This document shows, one piece after another, positions 1 to 5,407 of a DNA stretch of 35,935 bases; positions within the stretch are counted from its first letter, which is position 1, and each line of letters starts with the position of its first letter. The notes beneath the pieces are model-generated. The model made no database searches, was not told where the DNA came from, and was given only the letters and a program-made list of their open reading frames with translations. The DNA is from an uncultured Clostridia bacterium (GTDB lineage Bacteria; Bacillota; Clostridia; TANB77; CAG-508): contig CALXPY010000067.1 of assembly GCA_944390395.1 (NCBI GenBank), forward strand, positions 1 to 35,935. Reading direction: 5' to 3'. The position numbers were made by a program, and so were the translations under genes.

Positions 1-397
1 CTATATTTAATTCTGCGGGCTTTTCCGTATCCGGTTTATCCAGATACGGGTTTTCCGTATCTGGTGAAGCCGTATCAGGCTTGGGCGGTTCCGGCTGCCT
101 GGGCTGGGGCTGCTCATAGATGACATACTCGGTGTCGCTGATACGGCCCTGCCGGTCGCGCAGCTGGTGGCGCACGATATACCCGGCGGTCTCCAACTCC
201 CGCAGCGCCCCGCCGATGGCGTCCACGCCCTCCTTGCAGATTTTCGCAAGGCCGCGGGTGGTATAGTTCCAGTCATCCGGCAGGGACAGCATCATGGACA
301 GCAGGCCCTTGGCCTTAAGGGACAGTTTTTCATTTCTCAGATGGTGGTTGCTCATTACGGTATAATCTCTGGTTCGCTCAATACGGAACACAGCCAT
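1..397 (-). CDS. Replication initiator-like HTH protein of the ICE, C-terminus cut off by the window edge
   Basis: The reading frame opens with ATG at 397 and stays open to position 1, so only the first 132 residues are visible. It starts MAVFRIERTRDYTVMSNHH and continues into a winged-helix-like segment (about residues 18-85, with KAKGLLSMMLSLPDDWNYTT). This start is characteristic of the replication-initiator or DUF6017-type helix-turn-helix proteins found beside ParA/ParB in Clostridia ICEs. A proline-rich tail with repeated PDT units follows from about residue 105. The gene is last of a minus-strand run ParA-ParB-small-small-rep. It probably helps the excised ICE replicate. The family name is recognition from the N-terminus only; the C-terminal domain that would settle it lies outside the window. 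Confidence 0.75.
   Translation of the reverse strand, partial: MAVFRIERTRDYTVMSNHHLRNEKLSLKAKGLLSMMLSLPDDWNYTTRGLAKICKEGVDAIGGALRELETAGYIVRHQLRDRQGRISDTEYVIYEQPQPRQPEPPKPDTASPDTENPYLDKPDTEKPAELNI
25..80. repeat. Iteron-like CCGTATCNGG repeats inside the rep-like gene
   Basis: CCGTATCCGG (25-34), CCGTATCTGG (55-64) and CCGTATCAGG (70-79) are direct copies, and CCAGATACGG (40-49) is the inverted copy of the second, giving a 10-bp stem with a 5-nt loop. They encode the PDT-rich tail of the protein. RepA_N plasmids are known to carry their origin as repeats inside rep, so an origin role is plausible but inferred. Confidence 0.55.
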
Positions 398-424
398 TGA
401 CTTCACTCCTCTCATTTCAGGGCA

Positions 425-460
425 TGAAAAAAGCCACAATCCTGTAAAAAGAATTGTGGC
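425..460 (-). terminator. Intrinsic terminator after the 64-aa gene
   Basis: GCCACAAT and ATTGTGGC form an 8-bp stem (433-440 and 453-460) with a 12-nt loop. On the minus strand it is followed by a run of T (complement of 427-432). It lies directly after the stop codon of the gene ending at 463 and separates it from the rep-like gene. Confidence 0.75.
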
Positions 461-462
461 GG

Positions 463-657
463 TCAGTTTCTTGCATATTTTCTTGTGTAAAACCAGAACA
501 CCGGCCTCTGCGGTTTCGGCCTGGAAAACGGTTCCGGCTCCTGGGAGAAGGGGAGTGTCTGGAGGATGTGGTCAATCTCAGCAGATTCCATATCACGCTG
601 GGAACTGCAATCTTCCCGAATGGCGTCTTTGATGCTTTGGACGGTACACATATTCAT
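463..657 (-). CDS. Small ICE protein of unknown function (64 aa)
   Basis: The frame starts ATG at 657 behind a purine-rich site (GAAAGGA, on the minus strand) and encodes 64 residues, MNMCTVQSIKDAIRED onward. The N-terminal half is acidic-amphipathic and the C-terminal half is proline- and arginine-rich (FSRPKPQRPVFWFYTRKYARN region). I do not recognise a domain. It follows the 92-aa gene by 24 bp on the same strand and ends at a clear terminator, so it is probably the last gene of the parA operon. Reality as a gene rests on start signal, position and terminator rather than homology. Confidence 0.55.
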   Translation of the reverse strand: MNMCTVQSIKDAIREDCSSQRDMESAEIDHILQTLPFSQEPEPFSRPKPQRPVFWFYTRKYARN

Positions 658-681
658 TCCTTTCCTTTCATGGTGGTGGGT

Positions 682-960
682 TTACGGGTGGCGGCGGCGC
701 TTGTCCGGCTTGAAGTCGAGGACATGGCCCTCAATCACGCGGGCATACCGCTTGATTTTGATTTCCCGGCGTTTCTGGCTGAGAAGGGCGGCCTGATACC
801 CGTCCTCCGTGAGAAACAGCCGCATTTCATCGCCGGGGTCGCCGTAGGCGGTGCGGGGGCGCAGGACGGAAAACTCGATCATCCAGCGGGTGTGGTCCCG
901 GAAACGCTCCACAGCGAGAATGTTGTGTCCTTTCAGCTCACGGGCCGAAATATCCCTCAT
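682..960 (-). CDS. Conserved small ICE protein, DUF5720-like (92 aa)
   Basis: ATG at 960 lies inside the last codons of parB (overlap 938-960), which suggests translational coupling. The protein begins MRDISARELKGHNILAVERF and carries the segment RLFLTEDGYQAAL around residues 47-60, with basic residues at the C-terminus. The pattern matches what I remember of the small DUF5720 proteins beside ParB in Clostridia conjugative elements. That assignment is from memory. No enzymatic motif is visible, and a DNA-binding or partition accessory role is only a guess from the neighbourhood. Confidence 0.65.
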   Translation of the reverse strand: MRDISARELKGHNILAVERFRDHTRWMIEFSVLRPRTAYGDPGDEMRLFLTEDGYQAALLSQKRREIKIKRYARVIEGHVLDFKPDKRRRHP

Positions 961-1912
961 AGGCGGCTCCTTTCATCGTTCCTGGTCTCTCTCTCTGGCG
1001 CTTGCGCTGCCACGCCTCCAGCAGCTTAATGATGGTTTCCTGCATCCTGGCCGGAGTGTAGCTTTTGGGAAAATACTTGCGCAGGGTGTCAGTGGTAAAC
1101 GTCACTCTGTCCAGATCGCTTTTCTTTTCCTCACCCATGATAACGCGCATCATATCAATGGTCAGATGCCCCTCCTGACTGTATTTCTTGAGACGCTGGG
1201 CCTGGGAGAGCGAGGGGGTAGCCTGTTCACTGTCCATGGCGTCCAGCAAATCCCGCTGTTCCTCTTTTTTGAGGAAAGACAGCTCATAGGCCGGATTGAG
1301 CGCGATTTTCTTCTCATCGACCATATCCAGCAGTTCGGGGATCAGTTCAGTGAGGCGGATGTAACGGGAAATCTGGTTGCGGCTTTGCCCGACCTGTTCG
1401 GCAAGAATCTCTCTGGATTCCTTTCCATCAAAATTCCGCCCAACTTGGGCGGAATTTTTAGAAGGGCGTCCAGCCTGCCGTTTCATAGCATCCAACTTCA
1501 TCTTATAGGCGAAGGCCCTCTCGCTGGGGAGCAGGCTTTCCCGCTGTAAGTTGCTGTCAACCATAATGATGGTGGCGGCGTCATCGTCCAAATCCCGGAC
1601 AATGACCAGCATGGTTTCTTTTTCCGCCAACTCGCTGGCCCGGTGCCGCCTGTGACCGGCTACCAGTTCATAGCCGCCGTTCGGGTCCGGGCGGGCAATG
1701 GCCGGGACCAGCACGCCGTACTGCCGGATGCTGTCAGCGGTCTCCATCATGGCTTCATCGTCCTTGACCTTAAAGGGATGGTTTTTGAAGGGGTGGAGTT
1801 CAGACAGCGGAACCTCCAGCACCTTCTCCAGCCTGGCTTCCTGGCGGCTTTCCTCGGTGGTAAACAGATCATCTACCGATGCCAGCTCTACTTTTTTCGC
1901 GCTGCTTTTCAA
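938..1912 (-). CDS. parB: ParB/RepB/Spo0J-family partition protein (324 aa)
   Basis: This is the centromere-binding protein of a type I partition system that works with the ParA gene just upstream. Visible landmarks are the N-terminal ParB/Srx-like domain (about 31-125) with the AGHRRHRASE motif at 85-94, a second conserved stretch DSNLQRESLLPSERA around 119-133, and a central helix-turn-helix with SRNQISRYIRLTEL at 177-190. A positively charged C-terminus follows. The start codon lies inside the 3' end of parA (44-bp overlap) and its own 3' end overlaps the next gene, so the three genes are tightly coupled. A 29-bp perfect palindrome sits within its coding sequence (see separate entry). The length is normal for the family. 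Confidence 0.93.
   Translation of the reverse strand: MKSSAKKVELASVDDLFTTEESRQEARLEKVLEVPLSELHPFKNHPFKVKDDEAMMETADSIRQYGVLVPAIARPDPNGGYELVAGHRRHRASELAEKETMLVIVRDLDDDAATIIMVDSNLQRESLLPSERAFAYKMKLDAMKRQAGRPSKNSAQVGRNFDGKESREILAEQVGQSRNQISRYIRLTELIPELLDMVDEKKIALNPAYELSFLKKEEQRDLLDAMDSEQATPSLSQAQRLKKYSQEGHLTIDMMRVIMGEEKKSDLDRVTFTTDTLRKYFPKSYTPARMQETIIKLLEAWQRKRQRERPGTMKGAAYEGYFGP
1430..1458. repeat. 29-bp palindrome inside parB
   Basis: Two perfect 14-bp arms (1430-1443 and 1445-1458) flank one central base, with cores CCGCCCAA and TTGGGCGG and A/T-rich outer ends. On both strands the stem is followed by a T-rich run, so it could act as an internal terminator. Because it sits in the partition gene it could also be a ParB-binding site. 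It encodes the linker KNSAQVGRNF between the ParB domain and the HTH. Confidence 0.7.
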
Positions 1913-2690
1913 GTTTCAACACCTCCTTCGTCAGATTTCTGTATCCCTCGGCCACCTTTCCGCCGGGGTCATGGGCGAAAATACTCTTGCCCTCGGCGCT
2001 GGTCTCTTTGGCCCGGACCGAATGGGGAATCTCGGTGCCGAACACCTTGATTTTGCTGCCGTAGGTCTCCCGCAACAGGGCGGCGATCTCTTTGGCGAAG
2101 TTGGTCCGGCTGTCCACCATCGTCAGCAGGATACCGTCAATCTGGAGCTTGGGATTGATCTGCCGCTTGACCTTATTGACTGTCTGGAGCAGCTGTTCCA
2201 GGCCCTTGGCGGGCAGATACTCTGCCTGGACGGGGATTATGACCCTGTTGGCGGCTGCCAGCGCGTTGACCGTGAGCATCCCCAGGGACGGCTGACAGTC
2301 GATGAGGATATGGGAATATTGCCCCTTGAGCGTGTCCAGGTATTGCCGCAGGATGGTCTCACGGCTCATGGCATTTACCAGGGAGACCTCCATGCCGGAG
2401 AGCTGGATGTCGGCGGGCATCAGGTCAACGCCCTCCGGGTGGTGCAGGATGCCCTCGCCGGGGCGCAGCGGCTCGTCCATCAAGATACGGCCCATCGCTT
2501 CAGACAGGGTAAAGGGCAGCTTGTCCGGCTGGGGATGGCCCAGGCTGATGGTCAGGCTGCCCTGCGGGTCCCCGTCGATCAGCAGCACTTTCTTTCCGGC
2601 TTGCGCCAGACCAATCCCCAGATTCGCACAGGTCGTTGTCTTGCCAACGCCGCCCTTCTGATTGGCGATGGCAATGATTTGTGTGTTCAT
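1869..2690 (-). CDS. parA: ParA-family partition ATPase (273 aa)
   Basis: This Walker-type ATPase would position or segregate the circular ICE together with ParB. The deviant Walker A motif KGGVGKTTT is at residues 12-20, switch I-like DGDPQG at about 39-44, and the Walker B region HILIDCQPSLG near 126-136. The start ATG at 2690 follows GAGGTGAGCC on the minus strand, a good ribosome binding site. It heads a minus-strand operon parA-parB-92aa-64aa. Two hairpins (2740-2772, 2811-2836) lie upstream and could terminate readthrough or attenuate this operon. Length and motifs are typical of chromosome- or plasmid-type ParA without an N-terminal HTH domain. Confidence 0.94.
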   Translation of the reverse strand: MNTQIIAIANQKGGVGKTTTCANLGIGLAQAGKKVLLIDGDPQGSLTISLGHPQPDKLPFTLSEAMGRILMDEPLRPGEGILHHPEGVDLMPADIQLSGMEVSLVNAMSRETILRQYLDTLKGQYSHILIDCQPSLGMLTVNALAAANRVIIPVQAEYLPAKGLEQLLQTVNKVKRQINPKLQIDGILLTMVDSRTNFAKEIAALLRETYGSKIKVFGTEIPHSVRAKETSAEGKSIFAHDPGGKVAEGYRNLTKEVLKLEKQREKSRAGIGR

Positions 2691-2734
2691 TGGCTCACCT
2701 CATTTCTGAATGTTGATGATGTTTCTGGAAATAG

Positions 2735-2772
2735 AAAAAGCCGCCACTTACATAAAAAATGAAGTGACGGCC
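2735..2772 (-). terminator. Hairpin with T-run upstream of parA
   Basis: GCCGCCACTT (2740-2749) pairs with the imperfect complement AAGTGACGGC (2762-2771) across a 12-nt AT-rich loop. On the minus strand it is followed by TTTTTC. It lies about 50 bp upstream of parA, so it acts either as a terminator for transcripts arriving from the integrase side or as an attenuator of parA. Confidence 0.65.
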
Positions 2773-2810
2773 TTTTCTGCTCCCGGATAAACTGCCCCGG
2801 AAATGCGAAA

Positions 2811-2836
2811 AGCGCCCAGCATGAATACTGAGCGCT
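2811..2836. repeat. Second hairpin upstream of parA
   Basis: AGCGCCCAG (2811-2819) and CTGAGCGCT (2828-2836) form an imperfect stem. The minus-strand continuation is TTTTCGC, a weak T-run. It is probably a second terminator in series with the one at 2735-2772. Confidence 0.5.
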
Positions 2837-3098
2837 CGGCAATAAATTTATTTTCTTTTATTCAAATCAGGTCAAATTATCTCAAACCCACCAGATGAAA
2901 AATGACCTCTGAAGGAGCAGAAAAACCGCCTCTCCAAAGAGCAAAAATTGGCCTCCGGTTAACCTATTTAGTCACCACTTGGCCCTCATTTTGCCCTCTT
3001 TTTTGCCGGTTAACCACTTGGTAACCACTAAAAATTGGGTGAAAATGGGTCTCGTTACGTCAAACCATATCAAACTATATCAGCCTTTCTGGGTATAA
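2837..3098. other. Gene-free ICE end region with repeated recombinase-like motifs
   Basis: No open frame of interest is present. Direct repeats CCGGTTAACC occur at 2955-2964 and 3006-3015, and ACCACTTGG at 2974-2982 and 3013-3021. TCAAACCATATCAAA lies at 3060-3074 and has an inverted partner TTTGATACGGTTTGA at about 16297-16311, on the other side of the IME. Such clustered short repeats are typical of integrase or excisionase arm-binding sites at the end of an ICE; that role is inferred. Confidence 0.45.
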
Positions 3099-3099
3099 G

Positions 3100-3140
3100 A
3101 AAACCCCGGAAAACCTTGCAATTATAGTGATAAGGAACTA
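3100..3140 (+). repeat. Left terminal inverted repeat of the IME
   Basis: AAAACCCCGGAAAA (3100-3113), a 10-nt variable spacer, then ATAGTGATAAGGAACTA (3124-3140). Compared with the right end read inward, the first block is identical, the spacer length is identical, and the last block matches at 15 of 17 positions. The AGTGATAAG part also forms a local palindrome with CTTATCACT at 3147-3155. Confidence 0.75.
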
Positions 3141-3186
3141 AATTCACTTATCACTGTTAGCTGACGGTTTCGGGGTGCATACGAAA

Positions 3187-3226
3187 GCCCGTCTGATTCC
3201 TAACAGGGATTCAGACGGGCGATTTT
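3187..3226 (+). terminator. Strong terminator-like hairpin just inside the left IME end
   Basis: GCCCGTCTGATTCC (3187-3200) pairs, with one mismatch, with the right arm 3206-3220 around a 5-nt loop and is followed by GATTTTCTT. It lies 29 bp before the start of the 81-aa gene. It may block readthrough from the host side, or act as an attenuator for that gene. Confidence 0.7.
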
Positions 3227-3249
3227 CTTATATTTTGGAGGACAATACT

Positions 3250-3495
3250 ATGGAAAAACTCATTTCCTGCGAGTTCAACATTGATACGGCCTGTGTCGAA
3301 CTGCGCTTCATAGATGGTAGCATGATTTCGATTGACTGCACTGCCGTAGAGGACGAGATTGCACACACCATCCGTCAGCGGTCGGAATTGGACTGGCTGG
3401 TGTATAATGATCCAGTTGGATATGCGAATATGATTCTCAATGGCGATCCAGCGGAATATCTGAAAAATGTGACGGACAACAGCCCTTTAGACTAA
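3250..3495 (+). CDS. DUF6061-like small protein (81 aa)
   Basis: ATG at 3250 follows GGAGGA (3237-3242), so it is preferred to the GTG at 3175, which lies upstream of the terminator hairpin and has no ribosome binding site. The protein begins MEKLISCEFNIDTACVEL and continues with the pattern DGSMISIDCTAVE and QRSELDWLVYNDP. I recognise this as the short family called DUF6061, common in mobile DNA of Clostridia and of unknown function. It is acidic, with no membrane segment. It is the first gene inside the left terminal repeat of the IME and is separated by about 190 bp from the peptide gene, which has its own promoter. Confidence 0.75.
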   Translation: MEKLISCEFNIDTACVELRFIDGSMISIDCTAVEDEIAHTIRQRSELDWLVYNDPVGYANMILNGDPAEYLKNVTDNSPLD

Positions 3496-3583
3496 TAGTA
3501 AGCTACCTGTTTCAAAACCTTAAGATGGGCTTCTACGACCAATGCTTTTTGTAAGATGTTTACGATTTGTTCACAGCCATGGC

Positions 3584-3612
3584 TTGACATGGTGGTTTCT
3601 TCTTGGTATACT
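3584..3612 (+). promoter_or_regulatory. Consensus sigma-70/sigma-A promoter of the peptide gene
   Basis: TTGACA at 3584-3589 and TATACT at 3607-3612 are separated by exactly 17 bp. Transcription would start near 3619, giving a leader of about 70 nt before the peptide gene. This is one of the best promoters in the window and implies high expression. Confidence 0.8.
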
Positions 3613-3687
3613 GTGAATGTGTAATAAAAGGTCGTTTTTTGATGTTTTACGGCGTCTTTACTTTGCTGTTTGAAGGGAGGGAGAAGC

Positions 3688-3789
3688 ATGAAGTATACAA
3701 AGCCGGTCGTTTTGAACCCTAAGCAGGTACAAGCGGCAAAGTGTGGCGATGGCCCCTGCGGCAGACCTTGTAGCAAGAATAAGGCCTGA
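3688..3789 (+). CDS. Putative Cys-rich RiPP precursor peptide (33 aa)
   Basis: The gene is too short for standard ORF cut-offs but has every sign of a real one. ATG at 3688 follows GGGAGG with good spacing, a consensus promoter lies upstream (3584-3612), and an intrinsic terminator follows (3815-3846). The peptide starts MKYTKPVVLNPKQVQAAK, a Lys-rich leader-like half, and ends with a Cys/Gly/Pro-rich core, CGDGPCGRPC, then a basic tail SKNKA. Cysteines are residues 19, 24 and 28, spaced C-x4-C-x3-C. The next gene encodes a radical SAM protein with an N-terminal RRE-like domain, which binds leader peptides in RiPP pathways. I therefore read it as the substrate, probably given thioether (sactipeptide or ranthipeptide-like) links. 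I do not recognise the exact family, and the core/leader boundary is unknown. Confidence 0.75.
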   Translation: MKYTKPVVLNPKQVQAAKCGDGPCGRPCSKNKA

Positions 3790-3814
3790 CTCAGCGCCTA
3801 TACAATGGGTCTCA

Positions 3815-3846
3815 GGACGCAGAGCGGTTTGCCTGCGTCCTTTTTT
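3815..3846 (+). terminator. Intrinsic terminator between peptide gene and first radical SAM gene
   Basis: GGACGCAG (3815-3822) and CTGCGTCC (3833-3840) form a perfect 8-bp stem with a 10-nt loop, followed by TTTTTT. Partial readthrough here would give much peptide mRNA and little enzyme mRNA, a common arrangement in RiPP operons. Confidence 0.88.
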
Positions 3847-3881
3847 ATTCGGCGAATTGCTTTTCAAATGAGGGCGGTACG

Positions 3882-5354
3882 ATGTACTACAAAATCAGGA
3901 ACGATGTTTTATTTAGGCAGTACCCTGGATATGGATATATCACAGATAACTCTGAGTTCGGATACCGGCTGTTAAATGACAGTCGTTGCTTTTCTGGGGA
4001 AAAATATGTTTCAGAAAGCGGAGCGGTTATGCTTGCTACGCTGAGTAAGGTTCCGCGGCATATTGACAATATCATTGAGGATTTGATGCGAGTTTTTGTT
4101 GAGGTAGAATATGATACGTTGAAACAGGATGTGGTGGAGTTTTTTCAGTGGCTTGTAAATGAGGGGTATCTGAGCCATGGTGAAACCTTTGATATCTGCA
4201 AAAATCAGGAAGACATCAGTCTATCGAGATGCTTAGATGATGGATTAGCGCAAGCAATCATCAGAACCGAAAACTGCGAAAATGAGTTTATTGGACAAAA
4301 TGATTTCCTCAGAAGTATTCACATTGAGATTGCAAGTGCGTGTAATGAGCGGTGTGTCCATTGCTATATCCCTCATAGATATAAAGATAAGATAATTGAT
4401 TCTGAACTGTTTTATCGAATTTTGGATGAGGGACGGGAGATGAACATTATCCATGTGACTTTGTCAGGTGGAGAACCGCTACTGCACAGGGATTTCTTGC
4501 AGTTTTTGGAAAAGTGCAGAGAACTAGATTTGTCCGTTAATGTGCTGTCAAACCTGACTGCACTCACAGACGAAATAGTTTTAGAGATGAAAAGGAACCC
4601 CCTTCTCTCTGTCCAAACATCACTTTATTCCATGGATCCATCGGTACATGATTCCATCACAAAGCTTAGCGGTAGTTTTGAAAAGACAAAACAAGGACTA
4701 ATGCGTCTGTACTCTGCTGGTATCCCAGTACAAATATCGTGTCCTGTCATGAAACAAAATAAGAATAGCTTTTTGGATGTTATACGATGGGGGCGGGAAC
4801 ACCACATTGCTGTGGCGGTAGAGCCTATGATATTCGCTACATACGACCATTCGGGTAGTAATCTGGCGAACCGTCTATCCTTAGAAGAAGTCGGTGAGGC
4901 TGTAGATAAACAACTTCCAGAAGGATATGCAGATATGATGCGCGAGGCTGCAAAAGAAAAGGAGTTGCTAACGGGTAACAATCCGATTTGTTCAATCTGC
5001 CGTTACAGCTTTTGCGTCTCTGTAGAGGGAGATGTATTTCCTTGTGCTGGATGGCAGACAAATATTATTGGAAATTTAACTCAGCAAACAATCCGAGAAA
5101 TTTGGGAAACATCGGAGAAGATACAGAATCTACGGCTAATCAAAAGGGAGCAATTTCCAAAGTGTGTTACCTGTAGGGACAGAGGGTACTGCACAGTTTG
5201 CATGATGTGCAACTCCAACGAGAATCTCGATGGCGATATCTTCCGGATCAATAGCTATCACTGTAAAGCAGCTGCTATGATTCATAGCAAAGTGGATGCG
5301 TTCTTCCATGAAATTCCAGAGTCTAAAGGTGGGGATACTTTAAACAATGTGTAG
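3882..5354 (+). CDS. RRE-radical SAM-SPASM peptide-modifying enzyme (490 aa)
   Basis: This is probably the main maturase of the upstream 33-aa peptide. Residues 1-100 look like a PqqD-type RiPP recognition element that docks the leader. The radical SAM core starts near residue 145, with the cluster motif C154-x3-C158-x2-C161 and the SAM-binding GGEP at 196-199. A SPASM domain follows, with cysteines at 370, 373, 378, 388, 428, 431, 437, 440, 443 and 461, enough for two auxiliary Fe-S clusters. This architecture is that of sactisynthases such as AlbA and ThnB and of ranthipeptide synthases. ATG at 3882 follows a GAGGGCGG site. It is expressed by readthrough of the terminator at 3815-3846. The type of bond made (thioether or other) cannot be read from the sequence. 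Confidence 0.9.
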   Translation: MYYKIRNDVLFRQYPGYGYITDNSEFGYRLLNDSRCFSGEKYVSESGAVMLATLSKVPRHIDNIIEDLMRVFVEVEYDTLKQDVVEFFQWLVNEGYLSHGETFDICKNQEDISLSRCLDDGLAQAIIRTENCENEFIGQNDFLRSIHIEIASACNERCVHCYIPHRYKDKIIDSELFYRILDEGREMNIIHVTLSGGEPLLHRDFLQFLEKCRELDLSVNVLSNLTALTDEIVLEMKRNPLLSVQTSLYSMDPSVHDSITKLSGSFEKTKQGLMRLYSAGIPVQISCPVMKQNKNSFLDVIRWGREHHIAVAVEPMIFATYDHSGSNLANRLSLEEVGEAVDKQLPEGYADMMREAAKEKELLTGNNPICSICRYSFCVSVEGDVFPCAGWQTNIIGNLTQQTIREIWETSEKIQNLRLIKREQFPKCVTCRDRGYCTVCMMCNSNENLDGDIFRINSYHCKAAAMIHSKVDAFFHEIPESKGGDTLNNV

Positions 5355-5407
5355 TAGTTAGAAGGGTACTTCTCTGAAATCTTTATAATAAGGGAATGTT
5401 ACAGAGT

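Noticed and set aside
1698-2762. A 354-codon plus-strand open frame
   Set aside because: Antisense to parA and parB, both unmistakable.
3100-3240. Riboswitch or T-box upstream of the 81-aa gene
   Set aside because: Only a terminator-like stem and the terminal repeat of the IME are visible; no conserved riboswitch core was recognised.
3492-3776. A 94-codon minus-strand frame opposite the peptide gene
   Set aside because: It has no ribosome binding site, runs through the consensus promoter of the plus-strand peptide gene, and has no recognisable content.
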